A DNA stretch of 64,000 nucleotides from assembly GCA_030654695.1 (NCBI GenBank), contig JAURWY010000018.1:1-64000 (forward strand). Reading direction: 5' to 3'. This DNA is from Polaromonas sp. Its GTDB lineage: Bacteria > Pseudomonadota > Gammaproteobacteria > Burkholderiales > Burkholderiaceae_C. A program made the position numbers and the translations under genes. The notes under the pieces are model-generated. The model did not search any database. It worked only from the letters and a program-made list of their open reading frames with translations, and had not been told where the DNA came from. Of the stretch, positions 17,707-27,622 are shown piece by piece (within the stretch, counting starts at the first letter, position 1; each line of letters opens with the position of its first letter).

Positions 17707-18693
17707 TTATTTAAGCCAACCGCGCCGGCGAAAGTACAACATCGGCACCAAAGCGCTGGCCACCATCAAGCCCAGCGCGTACGGATAACCCAGCGACCAG
17801 TCCAGCTCCGGCATGAACTTGAAGTTCATGCCGTAAGAACTGGCGATCAAAGTCGGCGGCAGCAACGCGACACTGGCGACCGAGAAAATCTTGATGATCT
17901 TGTTCTGGTTGATGTTGATGAAACCCACGGTCGCATCCATCAAGAAGTTGATCTTGTCGAACAAAAAAGCCGTGTGTGAGTCGAGCGAATCGATATCGCG
18001 CAAAATCTGTCGGGCTTCTTCAAACTGCTCGGCATTGAGCATCTTGCTGCGCATCATGAAGCTCACCGCACGCCGGGTGTCCATCATGTTGCGGCGAATC
18101 CGGCCGCTCAAGTCTTCATGCCGGGCGATCGCCCCCAGCACCTCGCCGGCCATCACGTCGGTCAGGTCGCCAGACAACACCTTGGCGCTGACTTTTTCCA
18201 GATCAACATAAATACCCTCAAGCGTATCGGCCGAATACTCGGCATCGGCGTCAAACAGTTTGAGCAAAACCTCTTTGGCGTCGTCAATCAGGCCAAGCGC
18301 GCGGCGAGCCCGCATGCGCAGCAACCGAAACACCGGCACGTCTTCATCATGAATCGAAAACAGCACGCCCTTGTTTTTCAGATCGTCGTTGACAAGGTTC
18401 AAGATGAACGCGACACGGACTGTCCGCGGCTCATCCGCATCGGCAATCAAAAAGTCAGAACGGATGTGCAACTCGCCGTTGTCTTCTTCGTAAAAACGGG
18501 CGGACTCTTCAATGTCCTCATCCATCACGTTGTCCGGAATGGACTGGCCGTAGTACTGCTTGATCCAGTATTTCTCTTCAGGCGTTGGGGACTCCAAGTC
18601 GACCCAAATCGGATTGAACTTCGACAACTCTTCCAAGGATTCGATCTCTTCCTGGAAGAGACGCCCGTTGACGAGCGTGAAAATATTGATCAT
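17707..18693 (-). CDS. corA: Magnesium/cobalt transporter CorA
   Basis: A pentameric Mg2+ channel of the inner membrane. The 328-residue protein has a large acidic N-terminal cytosolic domain, a long helical stalk, then two C-terminal membrane helices. The selectivity signature YGMNFKF is present after the first helix, and a basic tail RRRGWLK ends the protein. It is monocistronic and convergent with mtnN. A strong hairpin lies about 85 nt upstream of its start. Confidence 0.96.
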   Translation of the reverse strand: MINIFTLVNGRLFQEEIESLEELSKFNPIWVDLESPTPEEKYWIKQYYGQSIPDNVMDEDIEESARFYEEDNGELHIRSDFLIADADEPRTVRVAFILNLVNDDLKNKGVLFSIHDEDVPVFRLLRMRARRALGLIDDAKEVLLKLFDADAEYSADTLEGIYVDLEKVSAKVLSGDLTDVMAGEVLGAIARHEDLSGRIRRNMMDTRRAVSFMMRSKMLNAEQFEEARQILRDIDSLDSHTAFLFDKINFLMDATVGFININQNKIIKIFSVASVALLPPTLIASSYGMNFKFMPELDWSLGYPYALGLMVASALVPMLYFRRRGWLK

Positions 18694-19268
18694 GACGGAC
18701 TCCCGTGGAGATTCAAGGGTGGACGCGCACAGGCCAAGTCAAGGCCGCACGAGGCGAGGGGTTGGTGGATGTGCATCGCTTTCAACCCCGGCGCAGTCTT
18801 CAGTCTGCGGGATTGAAAGCTAGCAACTAGGACTGCTTTCCAAGGATTTCTCCGTCATGAAACATGGCGGCGATTATGGCACCGGAGCCGCCCAACACAA
18901 GCTTTGAAGCGGCGCTGTTTGAAATTTGAATGACCTCAAGTCTCGCCAGGCGCAGCCAACACATCGGACGACCCCACTCATCAGCGCATAAAAAATACAC
19001 CCCAGCGCGACACCAATAAAGAATATTAAAAAAATTACAAAATATAAATTTATAACCTATAAATACACTTAATTTGAGGCCGTTATTGATGGCCTGATCG
19101 CTCATCCCAAAAGCGCGACAACAAGGGCTGCGAATTGTTGCATCGCAAGATTGCAATTACCCGCCTTCAGGCGCATAGTTATTTCGCGAGCGAAGTTCCC
19201 CAAGCCATCAGAACCCCACGTTCTGCTGGCTCTTCTAAAACCCCTTCCCAGTGGAAAAGGAGTCTTTT
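18694..19268. other. 575-bp intergenic region between corA and hpf
   Basis: This is the longest gene-free stretch of the window. It holds a 43-bp inverted repeat near corA and a markedly AT-rich core (about 18988-19075, with runs such as AATATTAAAAAAATTACAAA), followed by AGGCC/GGCCT arms at about 19077-19097. A 109-codon minus-strand frame (18827-19156) has no recognisable motif and crosses the AT-rich part, so I do not call it a gene. Promoters for corA and hpf are expected here. Confidence 0.6.
18778..18820 (-). repeat. Inverted repeat / hairpin upstream of corA
   Basis: Arms at 18778-18790 and 18808-18820 match over 13 bp. Read on the minus strand (the corA sense) the only imperfection becomes a G·U pair, and an inner GCAG/CTGC-type stem can extend it. 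There is no T-run, so it does not look like a terminator. It could be a structured corA 5' leader or a dispersed palindrome. Confidence 0.6.
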
Positions 19269-19598
19269 ATGAACTTGACGATCAGCGGCCACCACCTTGA
19301 AGTCACCCCCGCTCTGCGCGGTTATGTGACCACGAAACTCGATCGAATTGCCCGCCATTTTGACCAGGTGGTCGACATCAAAGTCCTCTTGACTGTTGAC
19401 AACATGAAAGAGAAAGAATTGCGACAACGCGCTGAATGCAATGTGCACGTCAAAGGTCGCGACCTTTTCGCTGAAAGTTCCCACGCCGACCTCTATGCAG
19501 CGGTCGATGACTTGGCGGACAAACTGGACCGCCAAGTCGGTCGCCACAAGGATAAAACCCAAGACCACCATCACGTCTCGGCCAAATATCAAGAATAG
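19269..19598 (+). CDS. hpf: Ribosome hibernation promoting factor
   Basis: A small cytosolic protein that binds the 30S subunit and dimerises or silences ribosomes in stationary phase. At 109 residues it is the short form. It starts [20 protein letters not shown] and continues with the conserved [33 protein letters not shown] is 8 nt before this ATG; an upstream in-frame ATG lacks one. A terminator follows, then ptsN and hprK. In many relatives hpf lies directly behind rpoN; here rpoN is about 41 kb away. Confidence 0.93.
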   Translation: MNLTISGHHLEVTPALRGYVTTKLDRIARHFDQVVDIKVLLTVDNMKEKELRQRAECNVHVKGRDLFAESSHADLYAAVDDLADKLDRQVGRHKDKTQDHHHVSAKYQE

Positions 19599-19650
19599 CG
19601 TTCAGCGTTTTTCTTGCCGCACCGGCGCTCTTGAAGCAGCCGGTCTCCCT

Positions 19651-19680
19651 AAGCCGCCATACCCTCCTGGCGGCTTTTTT
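19651..19680 (+). terminator. Rho-independent terminator after hpf
   Basis: The arms AAGCCGCCA and TGGCGGCTT flank a 7-nt loop and end in a run of six T residues. It separates hpf from ptsN. Confidence 0.85.
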
Positions 19681-19739
19681 ATGCGCTGGTGCTCGTGGTG
19701 GCCCGGGCAAGTGCATAATTCGGCGACTTGAAGATCGTT

Positions 19740-20210
19740 ATGAATCGTCTTTCGCAAATACTCCCTCCTGCCCAAATTCTGGTCGGCCTTGAAGCCACCA
19801 GCAAAAAGCGCGCGTTCGAAGAAGCCGGTCTGCTTTTTGAAAACCTGCATGGGCTGAACCGCGCCCTCGTCACGGACAGCCTATTTGCCCGTGAACGACT
19901 CGGCTCTACCGGCTTGGGCCACGGCGTTGCCATACCGCACGGTCGCATCAAAGGCTTGAAAGCACCGCTGGCGGCAGTTTTCCAATTGGCCGTTCCGATT
20001 GGCTTTGATGCCCCTGACGAGCAAGCCGTTCGGTTGCTGATTTTTCTATTGGTACCGGAGGCGGCAACGCAGAAACATTTAGAAATTTTGTCAGAAATTG
20101 CCGAGCTGTTGAGTGACAGCGGACTGCGTGAGCAGCTCAAACTCAGCAGCTCAGCCGCCGACTTGCACCAGCTGATCGCCCTCTGGCATTCAAGCCACAC
20201 GCAGCCTTGA
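19740..20210 (+). CDS. ptsN: PTS IIA-like nitrogen regulatory protein
   Basis: The EIIA-Ntr phosphoacceptor of the nitrogen PTS. The 156-residue protein has the phosphorylated His in [11 protein letters not shown] (about residue 68) and the fructose-type EIIA fold. The ATG was chosen over a TTG four codons earlier. It lies between hpf and hprK. Role by family: regulation of potassium transport and nitrogen or carbon balance through its phosphorylation state. Confidence 0.93.
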   Translation: MNRLSQILPPAQILVGLEATSKKRAFEEAGLLFENLHGLNRALVTDSLFARERLGSTGLGHGVAIPHGRIKGLKAPLAAVFQLAVPIGFDAPDEQAVRLLIFLLVPEAATQKHLEILSEIAELLSDSGLREQLKLSSSAADLHQLIALWHSSHTQP

Positions 20211-20226
20211 ACTCCGCCGCAGCCGC

Positions 20227-21177
20227 ATGAAACCCACCGTTATCAGCGCTGAAGCCCTTTTCGAGGATCACCGCGCCGCCCTGAAATGGCAGTGGGTTGC
20301 TGGGCTTGGAGCCTCGGATCGACGCTTCGACGAAGTGGCCGTTCGAGCTGCCCGCTCGGGTGCCGACCTCGTCGGCTACCTGAATTACATCCACCCGTAC
20401 CGGGTACAGATTCTCGGCGAACGCGAAGTCGCTTACCTCAGCAAGAGCAGCAAGGAAGACTGCGCACGCCGTATCTCGCGCATCATCACGCTTGAGCCAC
20501 CGGTGATGGTCGTGGCCGATGGCCAGACCGCGCCTGACACCTTGATTTCCATGTGCGAACGCGGGCAGCTGCCGATGTTCGCCACGTCGGAATCTGCCGC
20601 CTTCGTGATCGACGTGTTGCGCGCTTACCTGTCTAAGCACTTTGCGGACCGGACCTCGATGCACGGCGTGTTCATGGACATTCTGGGTATGGGCGTGATG
20701 ATCACCGGCGAATCCGGCCTGGGTAAAAGCGAGCTCGGACTTGAACTGATTTCACGCGGCCATGGCTTGGTGGCTGATGACGCGGTCGACCTGTTTCGCA
20801 TCAACCAAACGACGATCGAGGGCCGCTGCCCGGAGCTGCTGCAAAACCTGCTCGAAGTGCGCGGCATCGGTCTGCTCGACATCAAGGCGATTTTTGGTGA
20901 GACCGCGGTGCGCCGCAAACTCCGCCTCAAACTCATCGTGCATCTGGTCCGCCGTGAAACGCTGGAGCGCGAATACGAGCGCATTCCATACGAACCGCTG
21001 ACGCAAGACTTGCTTGGCATTCCTGTGCGTAAAGTGATCATCCAAGTCGAAGCCGGCCGCAACATCGCGGTGCTGGTCGAAGCCGCAGTGCGCAACGCTA
21101 TCTTGCAGTTGCGGGGGGTCAATACCTATGAAGATTTTGTGGAGCGACACCGCAAGGCCATGGAACGCGGCGACTGA
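20227..21177 (+). CDS. hprK: HPr kinase/phosphorylase
   Basis: Phosphorylates HPr on Ser and can reverse it. The 316-residue protein has the Walker A loop GESGLGKSE at about 161-169, preceded by [14 protein letters not shown] with a conserved His, then the signature [15 protein letters not shown]. In Gram-negative bacteria HprK usually sits with ptsN, as here, and tunes the nitrogen PTS rather than sugar uptake. Its substrate HPr is not encoded in this window. Confidence 0.95.
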   Translation: MKPTVISAEALFEDHRAALKWQWVAGLGASDRRFDEVAVRAARSGADLVGYLNYIHPYRVQILGEREVAYLSKSSKEDCARRISRIITLEPPVMVVADGQTAPDTLISMCERGQLPMFATSESAAFVIDVLRAYLSKHFADRTSMHGVFMDILGMGVMITGESGLGKSELGLELISRGHGLVADDAVDLFRINQTTIEGRCPELLQNLLEVRGIGLLDIKAIFGETAVRRKLRLKLIVHLVRRETLEREYERIPYEPLTQDLLGIPVRKVIIQVEAGRNIAVLVEAAVRNAILQLRGVNTYEDFVERHRKAMERGD

Positions 21178-21209
21178 GAGCGCATAAACCCCTGCCGCCA
21201 AGTCACGGA

Positions 21210-21656
21210 TCAAGCGTGATGGCGCATTGAGACGGGACGGTGTGGGCACTCAGTTTTGGTGCAGTTGGCATAAATGGACAGCGAATGGTCCGCAATCTTG
21301 AAGCCTTTGACCTGCGCGACATCATGTTGCCGGCGCTCAATTTCGGCATCGTAAAACTCTTCCACTTTGCCGCAGTCCAGACACACCAAATGGTCGTGGT
21401 GCTGGCCTTCATTGATCTCGTAAACGGCCTTGCCCGACTCAAAGTTACTGCGATTCAACAAGCCGGCTTGCTCAAACTGTGTCAGCACCCGATAAACCGT
21501 GGCCAAGCCAATGTCAGACCGATCTTCCAGTAGCACCCGAAAGACATCTTCGGCCGTCATGTGGCGCTGCTTTCCAGCCTGAAAAATCTCGAGGATTTTC
21601 AGTCGCGGCAGCGTCGCCTTGAGGCCAGTACTCTTTAACTCATCAATGTTGCTCAT
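21210..21656 (-). CDS. fur: Ferric uptake regulator
   Basis: An Fe2+-dependent repressor of 148 residues. It has the winged-helix part with TAEDVFRVLLE and GLATVYRVLTQFEQAG, the metal-binding HHDHLVCLDCGKVEEF (Cys 92 and 95), and a second pair CTKTEC at about 132-137. It is transcribed away from bamE, which is the standard fur/omlA arrangement in proteobacteria. Two direct 10-bp repeats lie in its short leader. Confidence 0.96.
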   Translation of the reverse strand: MSNIDELKSTGLKATLPRLKILEIFQAGKQRHMTAEDVFRVLLEDRSDIGLATVYRVLTQFEQAGLLNRSNFESGKAVYEINEGQHHDHLVCLDCGKVEEFYDAEIERRQHDVAQVKGFKIADHSLSIYANCTKTECPHRPVSMRHHA

Positions 21657-21661
21657 GGATT

Positions 21662-21683
21662 TTCTCAGGGGTATTCTCAGGGG
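21662..21683 (-). repeat. Tandem TTCTCAGGGG repeats before fur
   Basis: TTCTCAGGGG occurs twice with a 12-bp period immediately upstream of the fur start codon, between fur and the bamE promoter. On the fur sense strand this reads CCCCTGAGAA twice. Confidence 0.7.
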
Positions 21684-21704
21684 ATGAAGAAGGCGTCGCG
21701 CCCA

Positions 21705-21732
21705 ATGACAAACTGCACCCAGCCGCTACAAT
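21705..21732 (+). promoter_or_regulatory. Sigma-70-type promoter of bamE
   Basis: ATGACA (5/6 of TTGACA) and TACAAT (5/6 of TATAAT) are separated by 16 bp. An upstream in-frame ATG at 21731 overlaps the -10 box, so translation must start further down, at 21761. Confidence 0.65.
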
Positions 21733-21760
21733 GATCCATCATATCGTCACACTTCATTTC

Positions 21761-22336
21761 ATGTTTGTAAAACACCGCTCCCCCATTTTGGTCGGCCTGA
21801 TTGTCACAGCATGCGCGATGCTGACAGCTTGCGCTGGCAGCAGCACCTCGGCACCCCGATCGAGCGCCAGTGTTTTCAACCCCACCAGCTGGCTCACGCC
21901 TTACCGTGTCGACGTGGTTCAGGGCAACTTCATTTCGAGCGAACAAGTCGGGCAGTTGCGCGCCGGCATGAGCCGCAACGACGTGCGCAATGTGTTGGGC
22001 ACGCCACTGCTGGCCAGCGTTTTTCACGCCGATCGCTGGGACTACGTGTTCTCACTGCGCCGCCAAGGCGTGCCGGCACAAGCCTTCAGTTACTCCGTGT
22101 TTTTCAAGGGCGACTTGCTCGACACCTTCAGCGGTGACGCGATGCCCAGCGAAACCGAGTTCATTGCTCAAATGGACCAGCGCCGCAAACTCGGCAAGGT
22201 GCCCCCACTCGAAGCCACGCCGGCCCAGCTTGAAGCGGCTGCCAAAAAGATGCCTGCGACGACGCCCGCAGCTGAAGCCAGCCGGGCCCAGCCCCCCGTC
22301 GCCAGCTACCCGCCTCTTGAAAGCCCACGCCAGTGA
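21761..22336 (+). CDS. bamE: Outer membrane assembly lipoprotein BamE (OmlA/SmpA)
   Basis: A lipoprotein of the β-barrel assembly machine. The 191-residue protein has a signal peptide with the lipobox LTAC (Cys about 24), then the BamE/SmpA core: [33 protein letters not shown] and [12 protein letters not shown]. The C-terminal 50 residues are Ala/Pro-rich and poorly conserved. It is divergent from fur, as in many proteobacteria, and overlaps dapB by 4 nt. Confidence 0.93.
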   Translation: MFVKHRSPILVGLIVTACAMLTACAGSSTSAPRSSASVFNPTSWLTPYRVDVVQGNFISSEQVGQLRAGMSRNDVRNVLGTPLLASVFHADRWDYVFSLRRQGVPAQAFSYSVFFKGDLLDTFSGDAMPSETEFIAQMDQRRKLGKVPPLEATPAQLEAAAKKMPATTPAAEASRAQPPVASYPPLESPRQ

Positions 22337-23166
22337 GCGCGGCCGTGACGGGCGCAGCGCCACAGCCGCTGCACATTGCCATTGCTGGCGCGACCGGTCG
22401 CATGGGTCAAATGCTGGTCGAAGCTGTCAGTGCGGCTGACGACCTCCAACTCTCCGGCGCGCTAGACCGTGCGGACAGTCCGGCCATCGGCCTCGATGCC
22501 GCAGCCTTCGCCGGACAGCACACCGGCATCCGCATCTCCGCAGACCTGCGCTTGGGGCTGACCGGCGCCAACGTGCTGATCGACTTCACACGCCCCGAAG
22601 GAACGCTGGCGCATCTGCAGATCTGCCGCCAACTGGGCGTCAATGCTGTCATTGGTACCACCGGCTTCAGCGAAGCCCAAAAAGCCGAGATCGCGGACAT
22701 TGCCAAAGACATCGCGATCGTCATGGCGCCCAACATGAGCGTCGGCGTCAACGTCACCCTCAAATTGCTGGAGATGGCCGCCAAGGCACTGTCCACCGGC
22801 TACGACATCGAGATCATCGAGGCGCATCACCGCCACAAAATCGATGCGCCTTCGGGCACCGCCCTGAAGATGGGCGAGGTCATTGCCGACGCACTGGGGC
22901 GCGACCTGAAAGACTGCGCCGTCTATGCGCGAGAAGGCGTCACCGGCGAGCGCGACCCGTCTAGCATCGGCTTCGCCACCATCCGCGGTGGCGACATCGT
23001 TGGCGACCACACGGTGCTGTTTGCCGGCACCGGCGAGCGCATCGAGATCACCCACAAGTCATCGAGCCGGGCCACTTACGCCCAAGGCAGCTTGCGCGCC
23101 GCCCGCTTTTTAGCGGGCAAGCAGCAAGGCTTGTTCGACATGTTTGATGTGTTGAATTTGAAATGA
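22333..23166 (+). CDS. dapB: 4-hydroxy-tetrahydrodipicolinate reductase
   Basis: Reduces HTPA in lysine and diaminopimelate synthesis. The 277-residue protein shows the nucleotide fold [14 protein letters not shown] at about 15-28, GTTGF, the catalytic [15 protein letters not shown] and the [22 protein letters not shown] segment. The start is GTG, overlapping the bamE stop (GTGA). It overlaps exbB by 4 nt, so bamE-dapB-exbB-exbD form one operon. Confidence 0.97.
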   Translation: MSAAVTGAAPQPLHIAIAGATGRMGQMLVEAVSAADDLQLSGALDRADSPAIGLDAAAFAGQHTGIRISADLRLGLTGANVLIDFTRPEGTLAHLQICRQLGVNAVIGTTGFSEAQKAEIADIAKDIAIVMAPNMSVGVNVTLKLLEMAAKALSTGYDIEIIEAHHRHKIDAPSGTALKMGEVIADALGRDLKDCAVYAREGVTGERDPSSIGFATIRGGDIVGDHTVLFAGTGERIEITHKSSSRATYAQGSLRAARFLAGKQQGLFDMFDVLNLK

Positions 23167-23837
23167 CCGCGCTGGACACAGTGCTGCAGGGCGATGCCGT
23201 CAGCCGGCTGGTGGCCGCGCTGCTGCTCTTGATGTCCGTCAGCAGCTGGGTCGTGATTCTCTGGAAAAGCTGGCTGCTGCAACGTGCAGCCGGCGACGTT
23301 AAGCGCAGCACTGCCGCCTTCTGGCAATCCGCCTCCATGGCAGACGCCGATCAGCGGGTCAAAGCCTTTGACAGAGACGCCATGGTCTGGCCCTTGATAG
23401 CAGCCACCCGCGCAGACGGCGCAGGCACGCTGGCAACGACTGGCGACCGCCGCCAGCAACTCACCCGCGTTTTACGCGATGCCCTACACAGCGTGTTGCA
23501 CAAACTGCAGTTCGGCCAAGTGCTGCTGGCCACTGTCGGTGCCACCGCACCTTTTGTCGGCTTGCTCGGTACGGTCTGGGGCATTTACCACGCACTGGTT
23601 GGCATGAGCGCTGCAGGACAAATCACCATCGACCGGATTTCCGGCCCTGTCGGCGAAGCCCTGATCATGACCGCCGCCGGTTTGGCCGTGGCCATTCCGG
23701 CGGTGCTGGCCTATAACGTCCTCGGCCGCAGCGTCAACCGCATTGAGGCCGACCTCGAAGGCTTTGCCCGCGACCTGCGTGAACTGCTGCTGACAGCGCC
23801 CGAGCCTCTCACCAGCACCAGCAACGGTACCGCCTGA
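23163..23837 (+). CDS. exbB: MotA/TolQ/ExbB proton channel family protein
   Basis: A proton-channel subunit energising outer-membrane processes. The 224-residue protein has three hydrophobic segments (about residues 16-36, 118-142 and 165-185). The conserved [17 protein letters not shown] and [27 protein letters not shown] regions are typical. It could be ExbB or TolQ. With one ExbD-type partner next to it and no tolA or tonB nearby, ExbB is a moderate guess. Confidence 0.88.
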   Translation: MTALDTVLQGDAVSRLVAALLLLMSVSSWVVILWKSWLLQRAAGDVKRSTAAFWQSASMADADQRVKAFDRDAMVWPLIAATRADGAGTLATTGDRRQQLTRVLRDALHSVLHKLQFGQVLLATVGATAPFVGLLGTVWGIYHALVGMSAAGQITIDRISGPVGEALIMTAAGLAVAIPAVLAYNVLGRSVNRIEADLEGFARDLRELLLTAPEPLTSTSNGTA

Positions 23838-24283
23838 TGTTTGGCCGACTCGAACGCAGCCAAGGCACCGAGCCCATGAGCGCCATCAACGTCACGCCGC
23901 TGGTCGATGTGATGTTGGTGCTGGTGGTTATCTTCATTTTGACCGCGCCGCTGTTGGCCTCGTCAGTCAAACTGGAACTGCCGAAGACAGACGCTGCGTC
24001 CACGACAGATGCAACACCCAGTGTCTCGCTGGTGGTCGACCGCGCCGGTCAAGCGTACCTAGACAACCGGCCCGTGCCACTCAATGAACTCAGTCAAAGC
24101 TTGGCGCGCACCGCCGCCCTGCAACCCGACACCGAAGTGCAGCTGCGCGCCGACGAGAACGCGCCTTATGGCAAGGTCGTTGAAGTACTGGGCGTGGCTC
24201 AAAAAGCTGGGCTGACGCGCATCGGCTTTGTCACCGACGCTCCCTCAGCGCCCACAGGATCAGCCAAAGCAGCCAGCCCCTGA
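23837..24283 (+). CDS. exbD: Biopolymer transport protein ExbD/TolR
   Basis: The partner of the ExbB channel. The 148-residue protein has a short cytosolic N-terminus, one membrane helix around VDVMLVLVVIFILTAPLL with the proton-carrying Asp of PLVDVMLV, and a periplasmic domain. It overlaps exbB by one base (TGATG). A short Ser/Ala-rich tail ends it, and 93 bp separate it from leuS. Confidence 0.92.
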   Translation: MFGRLERSQGTEPMSAINVTPLVDVMLVLVVIFILTAPLLASSVKLELPKTDAASTTDATPSVSLVVDRAGQAYLDNRPVPLNELSQSLARTAALQPDTEVQLRADENAPYGKVVEVLGVAQKAGLTRIGFVTDAPSAPTGSAKAASP

Positions 24284-24376
24284 CCGGCGCCAACCGCCCG
24301 CCAGCGCAAGACCTAAAATCAGCGCTACTTCCGCTTCAACCGCCTCATCCGCTTCCTCTGACTTACCCGGCTTCTC

Positions 24377-27088
24377 ATGCAAGACAAATACCAGCACCTC
24401 GACGTCGAGCGCAACGCTCAAGCCCAATGGACTGCCGTCGATGCCTACCGCGTCACCGAAGACACCACCGGCAAAAAGCCCAAGGGCAAGTACTACGCCT
24501 GCTCCATGCTGCCCTACCCCAGCGGCAAGCTGCACATGGGCCACGTGCGCAACTACACCATCAACGACATGCTCACGCGCTACCTGCGCATGAAGGGCTA
24601 CAACGTGCTGATGCCGATGGGCTGGGACGCTTTTGGTTTGCCGGCTGAAAACGCCGCGCTGAAAAACAAGGTGCCGCCAGCTCAGTGGACCTACGACAAC
24701 ATCGCTTACATGAAGAAGCAGATGCAAGCGATGGGCTTGGCGGTCGACTGGAGCCGCGAAATCGCCACCTGTGACCCGACGTATTACAAGTGGAACCAGT
24801 GGCTGTTTTTGAAGATGCTCGACAAAGGCATCGCCTACCGCAAGACGCAAGTCGTCAACTGGGACCCGGTCGACATGACCGTGCTGGCCAATGAGCAAGT
24901 GATCGACGGCAAGGGCTGGCGCACCGGCGCGGTGGTTGAGAAACGCGAGATTCCTGGCTACTACTTGAAGATCACTGACTACGCGCAAGAACTGCTGGAC
25001 CACGTGCAGGTCGGCAACGACAAGGCCACGCTGTCGGGCTGGCCAGAGCGCGTGCGCTTGATGCAAGAGAACTGGATCGGCAAGAGCGAAGGCGTGCGTT
25101 TTGCGTTCACGCACGACATACGTGATGCGGCTGGCGCGTTGCTGACCGACGGCAAGATGTATGTCTTCACGACGCGTCCGGACACCATCATGGGCGTGAC
25201 GTTTTGCGCGGTGGCGCCTGAGCATCCACTGGCCTTGCATGCGGCGGCGACGCAGCCCAAATTGGCGGCTTTTTTGGAAGAGTGCAAGTCGGGCGGCACG
25301 ACGGAAGCGGAGCTCGCCACGCAAGAGAAAAAAGGCATGCCGACGGGCCTTTTTGTGGCGCATCCGTTGACGGGTGAGCAGGTCGAGGTGTGGGTCGGCA
25401 ACTATGTGCTGATGTCGTATGGCGATGGCGCGGTGATGGGTGTGCCAGCGCATGATGAGCGCGACTTTGCGTTTGCCTTGAAGTATTCGCTGGTGATCAA
25501 GCCTGTGGTGTCATTTGTGGAGTCCTTGCGGGTGTTCGACACTGCTGTTTGGCACGATTGGTACGCTGAAAAGGGTGCTGGCATTGCGGTTCATTCGGGG
25601 CCGTTTGACGGTTTGGCTTTCAAGCCTTGCGTTGATGCGGTGGCAGCTGCGCTGGCAGCGAAAGGCCTGGGCGAGAAAAAAACTACTTGGCGTTTGCGTG
25701 ACTGGGGCGTGAGTCGTCAGCGTTACTGGGGCACGCCAATTCCGATCATTCATTGCGCTGACCATGGTGCTGTGCCGGTGCCTGAAAAAGACCTGCCTGT
25801 TATCTTGCCGCAGGACTGTGTGCCGGATGGTTCTGGCAATCCGCTGGTCAAGCACGAGGGCTTTCATGCCGGCGTGGTGTGTCCTGTGTGTGGCCAGCCG
25901 GCACGGCGCGAAACCGACACGATGGACACCTTTGTCGATTCGTCGTGGTATTTCATGCGCTATTGCGACCCAAAAAACGATCAACAGATGGTCGCTGCCG
26001 GCACCGACTACTGGATGCGCGACCCATCGTTGGCCACCGGCGGCAGCGGAATGGACCAATACATCGGCGGTATTGAACACGCCATTCTTCACCTTTTGTA
26101 TGCGCGCTTTTGGACCAAGGTCATGCGCGACCTGGGCTTGGTCAAGATTGACGAACCCTTCACCAAGCTGCTGACGCAGGGCATGGTGCTGAACCACATT
26201 TACTCGCGCAAGTCAGACAAAGGCGGCATCGAATACTTCTGGCCGCAAGAGGTCGAAGATCTGCATGACGCCACCGGTAAAGTCATCGGCGCCAAGCTCA
26301 AAGAAGCCAAGGGCACGCTGCCCGCCGGCACGCTCATCACCTACGAAGGCGTGGGCACCATGAGCAAGAGCAAGAACAACGGCGTTGACCCGCAAGACCT
26401 GATCGGCAAGTACGGTGCCGACACCGCGCGCCTGTACACCATGTTCACCGCGCCACCGGAAGCCACACTGGAGTGGAATGACGCTGGCGTTGAAGGCTCT
26501 TACCGTTTCTTGCGCCGCGTCTGGAACTTTGGCGTCAAACTCTCTGCCATGTCTGCGGACGAGGCTTCTTCGGTGGTTCAAGACAAAGACACCAAGACGT
26601 TGCGCCGCGAAGTTTTCACCGTGCTCAAGCAAGTCGACTACGACTACCAGCGCATGCAATACAACACCGTGGTCTCGGGCGGCATGAAGATGCTGAACGC
26701 GCTGGAAGACTTCAAGGGCGAGGTCAACACAGCATCGCTGGCTGCGCTGCGCGAAGGCTTCGGTATTTTGCTCCGCTGCCTGTACCCGGCCACGCCGCAC
26801 ATTGCGCACGGTTTGTGGGCCGACCTCGGCTACGCTGAACAACACGGCGACCTGCTCGACGCCGCCTGGCCCGAGATCGACGACAGCGCGTTGCAGCAAG
26901 ACGAGATCGAACTCATGCTGCAAGTCAATGGCAAGCTGCGGGGTTCGGTCACCGTGCCAGCGAGCGCTGACAAAGTGGCCATTGAAGCCGCCGCGCTGGC
27001 CTCTGAAGCCTTTGTGCGCGCGGCCAATGGCGCTGCAGCCAAAAAAGTGATCGTCGTGCCCGGTCGGCTCATCAACATCGTCATCTGA
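24377..27088 (+). CDS. leuS: Leucyl-tRNA synthetase
   Basis: Charges tRNA-Leu. The 903-residue class Ia synthetase has the HIGH motif as HMGH (about 53-56), an editing domain with TTRPDTIMG and [16 protein letters not shown], a zinc-like [24 protein letters not shown] segment, and the KMSKS loop as TMSKSKNN, where the first Lys is Thr. Codon use shifts toward T- and G-ending codons between about 25,430 and 25,920 relative to both flanks. It heads leuS-lptE-holA. Confidence 0.97.
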   Translation: MQDKYQHLDVERNAQAQWTAVDAYRVTEDTTGKKPKGKYYACSMLPYPSGKLHMGHVRNYTINDMLTRYLRMKGYNVLMPMGWDAFGLPAENAALKNKVPPAQWTYDNIAYMKKQMQAMGLAVDWSREIATCDPTYYKWNQWLFLKMLDKGIAYRKTQVVNWDPVDMTVLANEQVIDGKGWRTGAVVEKREIPGYYLKITDYAQELLDHVQVGNDKATLSGWPERVRLMQENWIGKSEGVRFAFTHDIRDAAGALLTDGKMYVFTTRPDTIMGVTFCAVAPEHPLALHAAATQPKLAAFLEECKSGGTTEAELATQEKKGMPTGLFVAHPLTGEQVEVWVGNYVLMSYGDGAVMGVPAHDERDFAFALKYSLVIKPVVSFVESLRVFDTAVWHDWYAEKGAGIAVHSGPFDGLAFKPCVDAVAAALAAKGLGEKKTTWRLRDWGVSRQRYWGTPIPIIHCADHGAVPVPEKDLPVILPQDCVPDGSGNPLVKHEGFHAGVVCPVCGQPARRETDTMDTFVDSSWYFMRYCDPKNDQQMVAAGTDYWMRDPSLATGGSGMDQYIGGIEHAILHLLYARFWTKVMRDLGLVKIDEPFTKLLTQGMVLNHIYSRKSDKGGIEYFWPQEVEDLHDATGKVIGAKLKEAKGTLPAGTLITYEGVGTMSKSKNNGVDPQDLIGKYGADTARLYTMFTAPPEATLEWNDAGVEGSYRFLRRVWNFGVKLSAMSADEASSVVQDKDTKTLRREVFTVLKQVDYDYQRMQYNTVVSGGMKMLNALEDFKGEVNTASLAALREGFGILLRCLYPATPHIAHGLWADLGYAEQHGDLLDAAWPEIDDSALQQDEIELMLQVNGKLRGSVTVPASADKVAIEAAALASEAFVRAANGAAAKKVIVVPGRLINIVI

Positions 27089-27103
27089 ACGAACGGGAAC
27101 GTC

Positions 27104-27616
27104 ATGCAACGTCGTCATTTATTGCTGTCCGCATCAGCGGCAGGCGCCAGCGTCTTGCTGGCCACGGCGGGCTGTGGCTTCAAGCTGCGTGCTGCACCTA
27201 ACTTCGCTTTCAAGTCGATCTACGTCAACACGGCGGAAGGCTCGCTCTTGGGCAACCAACTCAAACGCGTTCTAGCGTCCAACAATCTGCTGCTTGTCAC
27301 AGACCCGCAGCAAATGATGACGTCGGACGTGATTTTGGATCCCCTGTTTGACCAGCGCCAAAAAGTCGTCCTCGCGATCAACGCAGCGGGGCTGGTGCGT
27401 GAATTCAAGTTGCGCCTGCTCTTCTCATTCAAATTGCGCACGCCCCAAGGCAAGGAGCTCATTCCCCAGGCTGATTTGGAGCAGCAGCGCGACATCAGCT
27501 TCAACGAGTCTGCGGTGTTGGCCAAGGAAGCGGAGGAAGCGCTGCTTTATCGCGACATGCAAAGTGACATCGTCCAGCAAATCATGCGGCGTCTGGCTTC
27601 CGTACCTGCGCTGTAA
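27104..27616 (+). CDS. lptE: LPS-assembly lipoprotein LptE
   Basis: The plug and partner of LptD in LPS insertion at the outer membrane. The 170-residue protein has a twin-Arg-like start QRRHLLL, a signal segment and a lipobox ending in Cys about 24 (TAGC-GFKLR). The GCGFKLR start of the mature protein is typical of the family. Its place between leuS and holA is conserved from E. coli to Burkholderiales. Confidence 0.93.
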   Translation: MQRRHLLLSASAAGASVLLATAGCGFKLRAAPNFAFKSIYVNTAEGSLLGNQLKRVLASNNLLLVTDPQQMMTSDVILDPLFDQRQKVVLAINAAGLVREFKLRLLFSFKLRTPQGKELIPQADLEQQRDISFNESAVLAKEAEEALLYRDMQSDIVQQIMRRLASVPAL

Positions 27617-27622
27617 AACACC

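Noticed and set aside
18827..19156. 109-codon minus-strand frame in the corA-hpf gap
   Set aside because: No motif, no clear ribosome site, and composition changes abruptly across the AT-rich part. Kept only as an intergenic note.
24260..25453. 397-codon minus-strand open frame antisense to leuS
   Set aside because: It lies opposite a clear leuS. Long antisense frames are expected in GC-rich genes with C- or G-ending codons, and its composition (many His, Arg and Gln) is shadow-like.
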